From Thalassolituus sp. UBA1087 (lineage in GTDB: Bacteria; Pseudomonadota; Gammaproteobacteria; Pseudomonadales; Oceanobacteraceae), in contig DCCG01000024.1 in the NCBI GenBank assembly GCA_002314145.1, positions 14,619 through 78,618 on the forward strand: a stretch of 64,000 nucleotides of DNA, in the 5' to 3' direction. Position 1 is the stretch's first letter, and each line of letters opens with the position of its first letter. The position numbers and the translations under genes were made by a program. Positions 9,130 through 17,691 of the stretch are shown here, piece after piece. The notes beneath the pieces are model-generated. The model made no database searches, was not told the DNA's origin, and saw only the letters and a program-made list of their open reading frames with translations.

Positions 9130-10217
9130 GGCATTACACTGTCGATGTAGGCTTTCAGTTTTTTCTCGAATTCTGCGGTAGCAAAACTCATTGCGTGGGC
9201 ACGCAGTGCTTCCGGTTCAAAGTCGTATTGGCCTGCTTCGTAATCAGCAACAGCCTGATTTAAGGATTCTGCTGTCTGCTCGTTGAAGTAGACGCCGGTC
9301 TTGCCGTCTACAACCGAGTCCAGTACTCCACCACGACCATAAGCTATTACCGGGCGACCGGATGCCATTGCTTCCAGCGGGACGATGCCAAAGTCTTCAA
9401 CGCCCGGGAAAATTAACGCCTGACAACCTGAATACAGTTTAATGATTTCCGAGAATGGCTGACGGCCCCGGATGTCGATATTCGAGTGGCCTTTGGCCAT
9501 TTCTCTCAGTTCGTCGGCTTTTTCACCGTCGCCGACGATAACGAGCTTTTTGCCGTTGGCTATAAATGCCTCTACCGCCAGGTCTACCCGCTTGTACTGC
9601 ACCATCTGACCCAGCACCAGATAGTAGTCATCAACTTCTTCAGAGATTGAGAACGCGTCAAACTCTACCGGCGGATTAATCACTTCAGCATCACGGCGGT
9701 AAATTTTTTCTATGCGCTTAGCAATGTAAGAGGAATTCGCGATAAAGTGATCGACCCGGGCACCGGTCGAGTAATCCCACATTTTAAGGTAGTGGATCAG
9801 GGGGGCCGAGATCAGCCGCTTCAGCTTGCCCGCGCCTTTGAAATATTCGTAATACATATCCCAGACATAGCGCATTGGCGAGTGGCAATAGCAAACATGT
9901 ACGGCTTCCGGGTTTGTTATCACGCCCTTGGCTGGTCCGGATTCACTTGAGATCACCAGATCGTAGCCGGTCAGATCCAGCTGTTCGAGGGCTATTGGCA
10001 TAAAAGGTAAGTAGCTCTGGTACTTCTTCTTACCAAAGGGCAGCTTACTGATGAAACTGGTGTAGACAGTATGCGAATTGATCAGCTCAGATACTTTTTC
10101 AGGCTCATACACATGAGTGTAGATGTCGGCCAGGGGATACAGGCGGCAGAGGGATTCCAGAACCTTCTCTCCACCCCTCATACCATTTAACCAATAGTGG
10201 ACGATTGCTACTCTCAT
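9126..10217 (-). CDS. Glycosyltransferase family 4 (mannosyltransferase-like)
   Basis: The first gene of the minus-strand polysaccharide operon, 363 residues. The N-terminus MRVAIVHYWLNGMRGGEKVL carries the RGGE loop common in GT4 mannosyltransferases. The C-terminal domain has VLGQMVQYKR, VIVGDGE and EDFGIVPLEAMASGRPV (E-x7-E near residue 275). It acts on the cytoplasmic membrane face. Its stop overlaps the start of the polymerase-like gene. A 445-bp gap upstream should contain the operon promoter. A mannosyl or related hexosyl activity is suggested by overall resemblance only. Confidence 0.88.
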   Translation of the reverse strand: MRVAIVHYWLNGMRGGEKVLESLCRLYPLADIYTHVYEPEKVSELINSHTVYTSFISKLPFGKKKYQSYLPFMPIALEQLDLTGYDLVISSESGPAKGVITNPEAVHVCYCHSPMRYVWDMYYEYFKGAGKLKRLISAPLIHYLKMWDYSTGARVDHFIANSSYIAKRIEKIYRRDAEVINPPVEFDAFSISEEVDDYYLVLGQMVQYKRVDLAVEAFIANGKKLVIVGDGEKADELREMAKGHSNIDIRGRQPFSEIIKLYSGCQALIFPGVEDFGIVPLEAMASGRPVIAYGRGGVLDSVVDGKTGVYFNEQTAESLNQAVADYEAGQYDFEPEALRAHAMSFATAEFEKKLKAYIDSVMP

Positions 10218-10662
10218 TTATAACTGAATTCCCTTATTCCGGTGTTGCTATCCTGACCGACCGAGGCAGCCTCAACACTTTAATTTAAACCTGGTGAATG
10301 GTTAAAAAGCCATCCCTGTTACCTGCCGGGAGCTTCCCAAACAGAAGACATCATAAACAGCTGACAGGAAACATAACTGCCTTGGTTTATTTGTACAGAA
10401 AGAAGCCCGAAGGGAGATTCATATAACCAGGCACTAAAAGCCGACTGCCATGCTGGCTGATTTTTGTACTGACAAGATTGCAATCTGAACATTTATCCCT
10501 GTTACTCAGTATGTATTCCGTCCAAATCCCTTTTTCGATACAGACTTCAGTATGACGATAGGCGACACTTTACTAAAACTAATGTTTCAATGAAATGAAT
10601 CACATTTTAAAAATGTCATAATTCTCCAAACCATTTGTTACAGGAATACCCCGTTCACTGTA
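10218..10662. other. Gap upstream of polysaccharide operon; probable leader/promoter
   Basis: No convincing coding sequence is seen in these 445 bp. The section nearest the DHH gene is AT-rich (about 10560-10640) and contains a near-perfect palindrome, ACATTTTAAAAATGT, at about 10605-10619. As the only sizeable gap before the leftward operon it probably carries its promoter and a long leader, but no confident -35/-10 pair and no JUMPStart/ops element (GGCGGTAG or complement) was found. Confidence 0.4.
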
Positions 10663-11661
10663 TTAACCCTTCGTTCTTTCCTTCCAGACATCTGATGCTT
10701 CATCCCATAACTCGGTCAGTTGCCCTGCTGGAAGGCCTCCGATTCCTGCAGCAGCCCTGCGCCCACCACCGCCAAACTTTGCAGCAATCTGATCCGCTCC
10801 GCTCATTCTGGCTTCAGGAGCCCTCAAACTAACCTGGTAAGTCTGTGATTCTGAGCCAGAAGCATGATGTTCTGTGAGAATAATGTGGCCAATATGGGGA
10901 TTACGGTTAGCCAGCTCATTTCCTAATACACCGCGTATTCGACGAGCCCATGGCTCATTGGGTAACACTATCATCACCAGGCTACTGCTCTTTTTTATTG
11001 GCTCAATAGCCAAGCCTTTGCACATATCAGCCTGGTAGCCGGCTGTCAGGGTGGCGAATATCCCGGGCTTATCGCTGATGAAATCAAATGGTGATCTATA
11101 TTGAACTGCTTCTTTATAGAGAGTTTCAGGATGATAAAAGAGGTCATCCAGACAGTCGCCATAGCCGTTGTAGTTCATGGCGATACCAAGATCATGTAGC
11201 TGTTGACGCTGACCCACGCTTAACCCGCATCTTTTGATATAACTATCAGCAACTTTGAGCATGTTGTCACCATAAGCGGCGACGATGCTCCACTCCCGGA
11301 ATTGCCCTTGCAGATACTGATCCACGATTAATCCGGTACAGGTATTGGCGGCCAGGTGCAGGTGTGCATGCAATAAAGGGTGTCCAGGGACGTTGCCTGA
11401 CTGATGATGATCGGCGTAGAAAACTTCAGCTCCAGCCGCCAGGACCTTATTCAGTGCATCAAGGTTCTTTGTCATTGAGACATCTAATACAGTGACCTGA
11501 TCGCCAACCCGGACTGTCACATTTTCGACCAGACGTTCCAGTAAGCGGATATCGCTTTTAATCCCTGTAATCAGCTTTGCATCCCGCGGGTGTGCCAGCC
11601 GCAACTGGATCAGTGAGCAGATACCATCCGCGTCGCCATTGAACACATCGTAGTTGGCCAT
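10663..11661 (-). CDS. DHH-family phosphoesterase
   Basis: A 332-residue soluble protein of the DHH/DHHA1 superfamily. The metal-binding motifs appear in order: NGDADGICS near residue 8 (D-x-D), DVSMTKN near 60, ADHHQSG near 83 (the DHH motif), and YGDN near 130. The C-terminal DHHA1 domain ends in GGGGRRAAAGIGGLP, which binds the substrate phosphate or nucleic acid end. Relatives include RecJ, NrnA oligoribonucleases and cyclic-dinucleotide phosphodiesterases. This one is short, without RecJ's extra domains, so a small nucleotide or oligonucleotide phosphodiesterase is likely. It is monocistronic by layout, flanked by two long gaps. Confidence 0.85.
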   Translation of the reverse strand: MANYDVFNGDADGICSLIQLRLAHPRDAKLITGIKSDIRLLERLVENVTVRVGDQVTVLDVSMTKNLDALNKVLAAGAEVFYADHHQSGNVPGHPLLHAHLHLAANTCTGLIVDQYLQGQFREWSIVAAYGDNMLKVADSYIKRCGLSVGQRQQLHDLGIAMNYNGYGDCLDDLFYHPETLYKEAVQYRSPFDFISDKPGIFATLTAGYQADMCKGLAIEPIKKSSSLVMIVLPNEPWARRIRGVLGNELANRNPHIGHIILTEHHASGSESQTYQVSLRAPEARMSGADQIAAKFGGGGRRAAAGIGGLPAGQLTELWDEASDVWKERTKG

Positions 11662-12285
11662 AATCAGGGAGCTACCTTGCTATTTGTCATTTTTCAAAGA
11701 GACCGGCGCTTATTCTGTCGCCACATACAGCTGGTACTCTGCGGTGTATCAAGTGGTCGAACTTGCATCTCACGCTTCCTGACGATGAACTCAGCAGTAC
11801 ATACGGTGTTTTATCGCCTAGTAACAGATATCTATGCCGGTGAACGTGCGACAGCGCTGAACCCACAGCAGCATGCCAGACGATATAGGATGTAGTCATG
11901 AGAGGGTCTTGGTGCCGCACGCAGGACATTGATCTTCCAGCACTTTCGTAAGCATTCCCTTTGAAAGTATGTGATCGCTTACACCTTACTAAACCTGAAG
12001 CATCAGGGAAATATGAGAACGTTGCGATTGCCCGTTTGGCCATTTCACTCCTGAGGACACAAACAATAACTAACCCCATAGGAATATCCGTTCAGTATCT
12101 GACACTGATCCGCATTTCAGGCATCGAAACCGGTACCCTGACAGGAATAGGGAAACCACGATTGATGCTGATTTGGCCTGGCAGGACCCGTCTTCCCATT
12201 CCTTATTCTTAGAAATACGGCTTTATATTGCACGCCAATGCTGTCAAATGGCTGGTTAAAGCTGTTACCGAAACTTTTTTGTAAC
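11662..12285. other. Long non-coding stretch, no recognisable gene
   Basis: About 620 bp between the DHH gene and the promoter at 12292. Open frames on either strand (for instance minus strand 11687-12079) have biased, low-complexity composition and no family resemblance. One short minus-strand frame, stop at about 11896, would encode a peptide ending CPACGTKTLS, which looks like half a zinc ribbon. It is only about 20 codons from its nearest ATG. This could be a decayed gene; nothing firmer can be said. Confidence 0.3.
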
Positions 12286-12291
12286 CGACAC

Positions 12292-12320
12292 TTGGCATGA
12301 TTCGCCGTGAATCATACAAT
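12292..12320 (+). promoter_or_regulatory. Sigma-70 promoter with palindrome in spacer
   Basis: TTGGCA (12292-12297) and TACAAT (12315-12320) are separated by exactly 17 bp and match the -35 and -10 consensus at 4/6 and 5/6. The spacer is itself a perfect inverted repeat, TGATTC-gccgt-GAATCA (12298-12314), a plausible repressor site because a protein bound there would block RNA polymerase. It reads towards the secreted-protein gene at 12381. Confidence 0.65.
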
Positions 12321-12380
12321 TTGCAGTATTAAATTTCGTAGCAAAGCCCGACCTACGGCGGGTTAACACAGGACACGACT

Positions 12381-12917
12381 ATGCGGATGCGCTCACTCAA
12401 AAACGGACTTATGGTTGCCTTCTTGGCAGCTGCTCTGCCAGCGCTTGCTGATATTCAGACAGATGTTGATAACAATTTGTCAGCACCCGTTGTTATGGAA
12501 AATGCGCTTGAAGACTGTGGAGCAGATTGCTCTCCGGAAGAAAAGTCGTCGATTATTGAGCAAATGGTAAAAGCGGGTTTGGCTCTTGAGTCTATCGCAG
12601 AGGTAGCTCTGACTCAGGGTATGTCTATTGCAGACGTTATAGCGGGAATGACTGCGGCAGGTATTGATGCCCAGATTCTGGCTGTCGCGATAAGCAACGG
12701 CGCAGCAACTGCGGCTGCAAACGGTGTTACATTCGTCGACAGCGAGGGTAACCTCATAGCTGCTGAGGATATCAGCACCTATGTTCTGGCAGCGATCACT
12801 GATGCACAAAGTACCGCTGCGGGCCCTGCCGGAACGGCCGGTTTGTCTCCGATTGTCGTTATCCCAACTATCCCTGTCCCCCCGGTTAACCCCAACGAAA
12901 TCAGCCCTGCTGCCTGA
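12381..12917 (+). CDS. Secreted protein of unknown function
   Basis: A 178-residue protein that I do not recognise. It has a Sec signal peptide of about 23 residues (basic start, hydrophobic VAFLAAALPALA, cleavage likely before DIQTD). The mature part has a close Cys pair (CGADC, near residue 50) followed by three Ala/Gly-rich amphipathic stretches of similar layout (AGLALESIAEVALTQG, MSIADVIAGMTAAG, IDAQILAVAISNG), which look like short helical repeats. The C-terminal tail is Pro-rich (IPVPPVNPNE). It should be periplasmic or extracellular. A good promoter lies about 60 bp upstream and a strong terminator 14 bp downstream, so it is a single-gene unit. AGGA lies 8 bp before the ATG. Confidence 0.8.
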   Translation: MRMRSLKNGLMVAFLAAALPALADIQTDVDNNLSAPVVMENALEDCGADCSPEEKSSIIEQMVKAGLALESIAEVALTQGMSIADVIAGMTAAGIDAQILAVAISNGAATAAANGVTFVDSEGNLIAAEDISTYVLAAITDAQSTAAGPAGTAGLSPIVVIPTIPVPPVNPNEISPAA

Positions 12918-12930
12918 TTCAGGATACTCC

Positions 12931-12957
12931 AAAAGCCCGGTTCGCCGGGCTTTTTTG
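12931..12957 (+). terminator. Rho-independent terminator
   Basis: AAAGCCCGG-ttcg-CCGGGCTTT followed by a T run. The GC-rich stem with a tight UUCG tetraloop lies just after the secreted-protein gene. Confidence 0.9.
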
Positions 12958-13019
12958 TGTCTGTACCCCCTTGTATTTGCCCTGTCAAAGAGGTGCGGCA
13001 GATCCGTCTGTCGTCAGAT

Positions 13020-13350
13020 TCGTAGCTGAATACCATCGGTGCGCGCCGTCACCCTGTAGGAGGTGCTTCAGCGCCGGGGGCCGGATGGCCTTCTGTGGTA
13101 CCAGCATTTATGTACGGTGTTTTATTGATGATCCCGCGCAGAACGCGACGCCATGGCATGTCCGGCTAGCGCCGGATTCGCAGCTGAAGCAGCTCCTACA
13201 TTGAATCCACGGTGTTTTATTAATGAACCCGTGCAGAACGCGATGCCACGGTATGTCCGGCTGGCGCCGGATTTCGCAGCTGAAGCAGCTCCTACACAGA
13301 TACGTGCCTGCCGTGATCATTGGATACACCGGATTCATGGCTGCTCCTGC
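13020..13350. repeat. REP-like repeat cluster 1
   Basis: Contains one forward element (13055-13089, TGTAGGAGGTGCTTCAGCG...) and two inverted elements ending at 13200 and 13295 (..GCAGCTGAAGCAGCTCCTACA), plus a degenerate third at about 13325-13360. The inverted form contains two small hairpins, TCCGGC-n4-GCCGGA and GCTG-ctt-CAGC. The forward and inverted forms share a TGTAGGAG-n-TGCTTCAGC core, the layout of paired REP/BIME elements. Several short open frames cross the cluster and are not genes. Confidence 0.85.
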
Positions 13351-13502
13351 TTCTACAGCTTTCAGAAGCCGCTTTTGTAAAGGGTATTCAACCGGTAACC
13401 TGCAATCTGATCTTATGCTTTCAGGCTATTTTTTCTGCATTTCAGGATAGACGCCTGACCATGAACCGGGATAATAGCAGACCTGTCATCAGGGAGATTT
13501 GT

Positions 13503-14882
13503 ATGAGCCGCTGGAAGGCTTACCAGATATTGGTATTTGTGTTACCCCTGCCGTTTGGCGGTGTTGCTGATTGGGCATGGCCACTTTACTGTACGGCCGC
13601 GCTGGTACTTTTGCTGGCTGAGTTGAACTACCTCCTGAAAGTCACTGCGGTTGCTCAACTCCCGACGATTCCTTTTCCTGAAGCATTTGTGAGAGCCCGT
13701 TTGCTGCTGCTGGTGTTAGCACTGGTGCAACTTTGGGTATTTGCCCAATGGCTGGGAACATCACTGTCGCCATATGACACCTGGGTCAGTCTGTTGAAAG
13801 GTATTGGCCTGACAGCGTTCTTTGCACTCACTCTGCTTATGCTCAATTCACGTGAGCGGGTGAAGCGCATCCTATGGGTTGCGGTCCTGGCCGCTGCCTT
13901 TCAGGCGCTGTACGGTGCAGTAATGGTACTGACAGGCTGGGAATATGGCTTTTTCACGGAGAAAGTTTTTTACCGTACAACAGCCACCGGCACCTTTGTG
14001 AACCGTAACAGTCTGGCGGGTTATCTGGAGATAACACTGGCCCTGGGCATTGGCTTTTTGCTCGCACAAAGCACCCGCTATTATGGTTCTGCCCGGCAGA
14101 GGTTACGTCAGCTGATCGCCATGCTATTGAGCGATAAGGTGGTTCTTCGTCTGTTATTGGCGGTGATGGTGATCGCTCTGGTACTGACTCGCTCACGCAT
14201 GGGGAATACAGCCTTTTTCGCCAGCCTGATGCTGGCCGGCGGTCTGGCGCTGTTGCTGATGCGTCACAAAACCCGCAGCACCACGATTCTTCTCTCCAGT
14301 CTGCTGGTGATTGATATTGCCATCGTGGGAACCTTTTTTGGTGTCGATAAGGTTGCGGAACGCCTGCAGAAGACCAGTATTCAGACCGAAAGCCGGCCAC
14401 AGGTATCCCGCGACACCTTTATTATGTGGGAGCAGTATCCTGTCACCGGTACCGGTGCGGGGACTTTCACTCAGATATACCCAACGTTTAAGTCGGAAGA
14501 TGTCCGCAACCCACAAATTTATAACAACGCGCACAACGATTTAGTTCAGTTTCTGGCTGAGTTCGGCGCCCCGGCCTATCTTATGTTGGCAGGCTGTGTT
14601 GGCTGGTGTTTGTGGAATGCCGTTGTCGCCATGCGTAAACGTAACAGTGAGCTGTACAAAGGGATGGGGTTCGCCGCCTTAATGGGCATCAGCGCGATTG
14701 GTATTCATTCTGCCGTGGATTTTAATCTGCAGATTCCGTCGAATGCGTTTATGTTTATGTTGCTGATGGCCATGGCATTTATCGCCCGTTGGGCGCCACA
14801 CAAAACAAGACCTTTACCGGATATCACGGAGCATAAGCACCATCATTCAGAGGCTCATAACCAGCAAGGAGAAGCCCTGTGA
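13503..14882 (+). CDS. O-antigen ligase-family membrane protein
   Basis: A 459-residue membrane protein with about 12 hydrophobic segments. A large loop contains FVNRNSLAGYLEI (near residue 165) and, after a TRSRMGNTA segment, VTGTGAGTFTQIYP and NNAHNDLVQFLAEFG, the conserved H-N-x-x-L-Q block of the Wzy_C/O-antigen ligase family. Such enzymes join or polymerise glycans at the periplasmic face. The ATG at 13503 was chosen because AGGGAG lies 5-6 bp upstream; an upstream in-frame extension to 13320 runs into a repeat cluster. The C-terminal tail is His-rich. The stop overlaps the start of the phosphatase gene, so they are co-transcribed. It is about 3.3 kb from the polysaccharide operon, on the other strand. 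Confidence 0.82.
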   Translation: MSRWKAYQILVFVLPLPFGGVADWAWPLYCTAALVLLLAELNYLLKVTAVAQLPTIPFPEAFVRARLLLLVLALVQLWVFAQWLGTSLSPYDTWVSLLKGIGLTAFFALTLLMLNSRERVKRILWVAVLAAAFQALYGAVMVLTGWEYGFFTEKVFYRTTATGTFVNRNSLAGYLEITLALGIGFLLAQSTRYYGSARQRLRQLIAMLLSDKVVLRLLLAVMVIALVLTRSRMGNTAFFASLMLAGGLALLLMRHKTRSTTILLSSLLVIDIAIVGTFFGVDKVAERLQKTSIQTESRPQVSRDTFIMWEQYPVTGTGAGTFTQIYPTFKSEDVRNPQIYNNAHNDLVQFLAEFGAPAYLMLAGCVGWCLWNAVVAMRKRNSELYKGMGFAALMGISAIGIHSAVDFNLQIPSNAFMFMLLMAMAFIARWAPHKTRPLPDITEHKHHHSEAHNQQGEAL

Positions 14883-15538
14883 TTCTGCGCGCTGAGATCA
14901 TGTATTTGGCTCAGAATACGACCGGCCGGGATTTTATTGTGGGTGATATTCACGGCTATGTGTCCAAGTTGATGCAGCAGCTGGAGCAGGTGAATTTTGA
15001 TCCTCAGACGGATCGGGTCATCTGCACCGGTGATCTGATCGACCGTGGACCAGAGTCGGCCCAGGCGCTGAACCTGCTGGATGAGGAATGGTTTTATTCG
15101 GTGATCGGCAATCACGAATATATGATGCTGAGTGCGCTTAAGCAGCAGAACAGCCGCGATAAAATGACCTGGCTTAAACAGGGTGGCGAATGGATTGCCA
15201 GTACCTCGCCGGAGCAGTGGCCGCATTGGTTCAGCCTGATGGAAGCCATGCCACTGGCCATTGAGGTTAAGGGTAAAGATGATCTGCGCTACGGGATTAT
15301 TCACGCGGATTACCCTCATGCCCAATGGAGTGAGTTTGAATACCTGACGCCGGAGTTGCGGCTGAAGTGCATCTGGTCACGGCGTAATTTTGAGTATCGT
15401 TCACCGCATGTGGTGAACGGGGTCGATTATCTGGTGCACGGTCACAACGTGAGCGAAGAACAGCTGCAGTTAGGCAACCGGATTTATATTGAGCCCGGCG
15501 TGTATCAGGGCAAAGATTTTATTCTGTTGGAAATTTAA
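14879..15538 (+). CDS. PPP-family metallophosphatase (PrpA/PrpB-like)
   Basis: A 219-residue calcineurin-like phosphatase. The metal-binding motifs are complete and in order: GDIHGY (near residue 22), GDLIDRGPES (near 50) and GNHEYM (near 76), with LVHGHN near residue 187 supplying the C-terminal His. This matches the bacterial and lambda PPP phosphatases that remove phosphate from proteins or from small molecules such as diadenosine polyphosphates. The GTG at 14879 overlaps the previous stop and has AAGGAG 7 bp upstream; an ATG at 14900 is an alternative. The coupling with the ligase-like gene is unexplained. Confidence 0.88.
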   Translation: MILRAEIMYLAQNTTGRDFIVGDIHGYVSKLMQQLEQVNFDPQTDRVICTGDLIDRGPESAQALNLLDEEWFYSVIGNHEYMMLSALKQQNSRDKMTWLKQGGEWIASTSPEQWPHWFSLMEAMPLAIEVKGKDDLRYGIIHADYPHAQWSEFEYLTPELRLKCIWSRRNFEYRSPHVVNGVDYLVHGHNVSEEQLQLGNRIYIEPGVYQGKDFILLEI

Positions 15539-15579
15539 CCGGCCTGATGTGATGGTGTGTACGGGGAAGATTTTGAGCC

Positions 15580-16340
15580 TGTGCATAACGCCATACCACG
15601 GCATGTCCGGCTGGCGCCGGATTCGCAGCTGAAGCAGCTCCTACAAATATATGCCTCGACTGTGATGATTGGATACTCCGGGGTTCGCGGCTGACGCTGT
15701 TCTTACCATCCGTGCACGCCGTTTCCCTGTAGGAGGTGCTTCAGCGCCGAGGGCCGGATGGCCTTATGCCATGATGTGTTATTGCTGGCGTGTTATTTGA
15801 ATTCCGTCTGGAACGTGAATCCACAGAATGTCCGGCTGCGCCGGATTCGCAGCTGAAGCAGCTCCTACAAATATATGCCTCGACTGCGATGATTGGATAC
15901 ACCGGGGTTCTCGGCGGACGCTGTTCTTACCATCCGTGCACGACGTTTCCCTGTAGGAGGTGCTTCAGCTCCGAGGGGCGGATGGCCTTATGCCATGATG
16001 TGCTATTTCTGGTGCGTTATTTAAATTCCGTCTGGAACGTGAATCCACAGAATGTCCGGCTGCGCCGGATTCGCAGCTGAAGCAGCTCCTACAAATATAT
16101 GCCTCGGCTGTGATGATTCGGTACGCCGTGGTCTCGGCTGACGCTGTTCTTACCATCTGTGCACGACGTTTCCCTGTAGGAGGTGCTTCAGCGCCGAGGG
16201 CCGGATGGCCTTATGCCATGATGTGTTATTTGTGGTGCGTTATTGCTGGTGTGTTATTTAAATTCCGTCTGGAACGTGAATCCACAGAATGTCCGGCTAC
16301 CGCCGGATTCGCGGCTGAAGCAGCTCCTACAGATATATGC
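15580..16340. repeat. 224-bp tandem array of REP-like elements (cluster 2)
   Basis: Forward elements start at 15729, 15952 and 16175, exactly 223 bp apart. Inverted elements end at 15645, 15869, 16093 and 16331, spaced 224, 224 and 238 bp. Each unit therefore contains one inverted and one forward REP-like element plus a shared filler (for example AATTCCGTCTGGAACGTGAA before the inverted element and a TGTTCTTACCATC tract before the forward one). The array has just over three copies and fills most of the 949-bp gap between the phosphatase gene and dapC. Short open frames across it are artefacts of the repeat. Confidence 0.88.
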
Positions 16341-16487
16341 ATTGGCTGTGATGATTGGCCGCGGATGTCGATAATGGCGTGAAAACCGGGCCCGGCGGTT
16401 AACACGGCTCTCTCTGTTCCACCCGGGAACCCTGCGCCGGTTGCTGGTATACTGCGCCAAATTGTTCTGATTATCTGCTGGTACGGT

Positions 16488-17681
16488 ATGAATCCCGATC
16501 TGAGTAAACTACAACCCTATCCTTTTGAGAAGCTGGCCAAACTGAAAGCGGCAGTGACGCCCAATGCTGAGCTGGCGCATATTGCATTGTCGATCGGGGA
16601 GCCCAAGCATCCGTCGCCGGATTTTGTACAGCAGGCGCTGATTAACAATATCAGCCGGCTGGAGAACTATCCGACAACCAAAGGCTTACCGGAGCTGAGC
16701 GAGAGCATCGCCAACTGGCTGGTTAAGCGTTTTAATCTGCAGACGCTGGACCCGGTGACTCAGGTGATTCCTGTCAATGGTACCCGTGAAGCCATCTTTG
16801 CCTTTACCCAGGCGGCGGTGGATCGTACGGCAGACAACCCGCTGGTGTTATCACCGAATCCGTTTTATCAGATTTACGAAGGTGCTGCGTATTTGTCCGG
16901 CGCGACGCCTCATTTCCTGCCCTGCCTGCAGGAGAATGATTTCAAACCGGATTACGCCTCGGTACCGGCGAGTGTCTGGGATGATTGTCAGGTACTGTTT
17001 TTATGCACGCCGGGCAATCCGACCGGCGCCACGCTGGATTTTGAAGAGTTCAGCCAGCTGATCGCGCTGGCCGACCAGCACGATTTTATTATCGCCAGTG
17101 ATGAGTGCTATTCCGAGATTTATGTGGAAGGCAAAGCCGCACCTATGGGTCTGCTGGAAGCCTGCGCAAAACTGGGCCGCAATGATTACAAAAACTGCAT
17201 TGTCTTCCACTCGCTGTCCAAGCGTTCTAACCTGCCTGGTTTACGTTCCGGCTTTGTCGCCGGTGATGCCAGCCTGCTGAAGCCTTTTCTGCTGTACCGC
17301 ACCTATCATGGCTGTGCCATGCCGGTGCAGACTCAGCTGGCCAGCATTGCTGCCTGGAACGATGAAAGCCACGTGGTGCAGAACCGGGTGGAATACACGG
17401 AGAAATTCCGCCGTGTGATTGAGATTCTGAATCCGGTAATGCCGGTACAGCAAACGGATGCCAGCTTTTATCTGTGGGCCGGAACCCCGGTGGATGAAGA
17501 AACCTTCGCCCAGCAGCTGTTTGCTCAGCAGAACGTGACGGTACTGCCGGGATCGTATCTGTCACGCACGATTGATGACATTAACCCGGGCAAGAACCGC
17601 GTACGTATGGCTCTGGTGGCCAGCGTTGATGAATGTATTGAAGCCGCACAACGCATCCGTGCCTTTGTGGAAAGCCTGTAA
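16488..17681 (+). CDS. dapC: Succinyldiaminopimelate aminotransferase
   Basis: A 397-residue fold-type I PLP aminotransferase. It converts N-succinyl-2-amino-6-ketopimelate with glutamate into N-succinyl-LL-diaminopimelate in lysine and peptidoglycan synthesis. Visible features are the N-terminal LQPYPFEKLAKL with LSIGEPKHPSP (typical of DapC), NYPTTKGLPEL, the NPTGA turn near residue 180, ASDECYSEIY with the PLP-ring Asp, and HSLSKRSNLPGLRSG with the Schiff-base Lys. Length fits the family. The sufE gene follows after 10 bp, an arrangement seen in related gammaproteobacteria. The region upstream is the 224-bp repeat array, leaving under 150 bp for its promoter. Confidence 0.93.
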   Translation: MNPDLSKLQPYPFEKLAKLKAAVTPNAELAHIALSIGEPKHPSPDFVQQALINNISRLENYPTTKGLPELSESIANWLVKRFNLQTLDPVTQVIPVNGTREAIFAFTQAAVDRTADNPLVLSPNPFYQIYEGAAYLSGATPHFLPCLQENDFKPDYASVPASVWDDCQVLFLCTPGNPTGATLDFEEFSQLIALADQHDFIIASDECYSEIYVEGKAAPMGLLEACAKLGRNDYKNCIVFHSLSKRSNLPGLRSGFVAGDASLLKPFLLYRTYHGCAMPVQTQLASIAAWNDESHVVQNRVEYTEKFRRVIEILNPVMPVQQTDASFYLWAGTPVDEETFAQQLFAQQNVTVLPGSYLSRTIDDINPGKNRVRMALVASVDECIEAAQRIRAFVESL

Positions 17682-17691
17682 GGAGAGAGTT

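Noticed and set aside
10218..10662. JUMPStart/ops element ahead of the polysaccharide operon
   Set aside because: Neither GGCGGTAG nor its complement occurs in the gap, so RfaH-type control cannot be claimed.
11687..12079. 130-residue minus-strand open frame
   Set aside because: Composition is random-looking (many Ser, Arg and Cys), no ribosome site is close, and the only recognisable motif (CPACG) is in a different frame.
13108..13460. Several 75-residue open frames on both strands in the 13 kb cluster
   Set aside because: They consist of REP-like repeat sequence, encode the same repeated peptide in shifted frames and have no ribosome sites. They are by-products of the repeats.
15580..16340. 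Possible CRISPR array
   Set aside because: The period is 224 bp, the filler is itself repeated and the elements alternate in orientation. CRISPR arrays have short direct repeats with unique spacers, and no cas gene is present.
15790..16460. Open frames of 60-96 codons in the 224-bp array
   Set aside because: They follow the repeat period and give duplicated peptides; no domain or start signal supports them.
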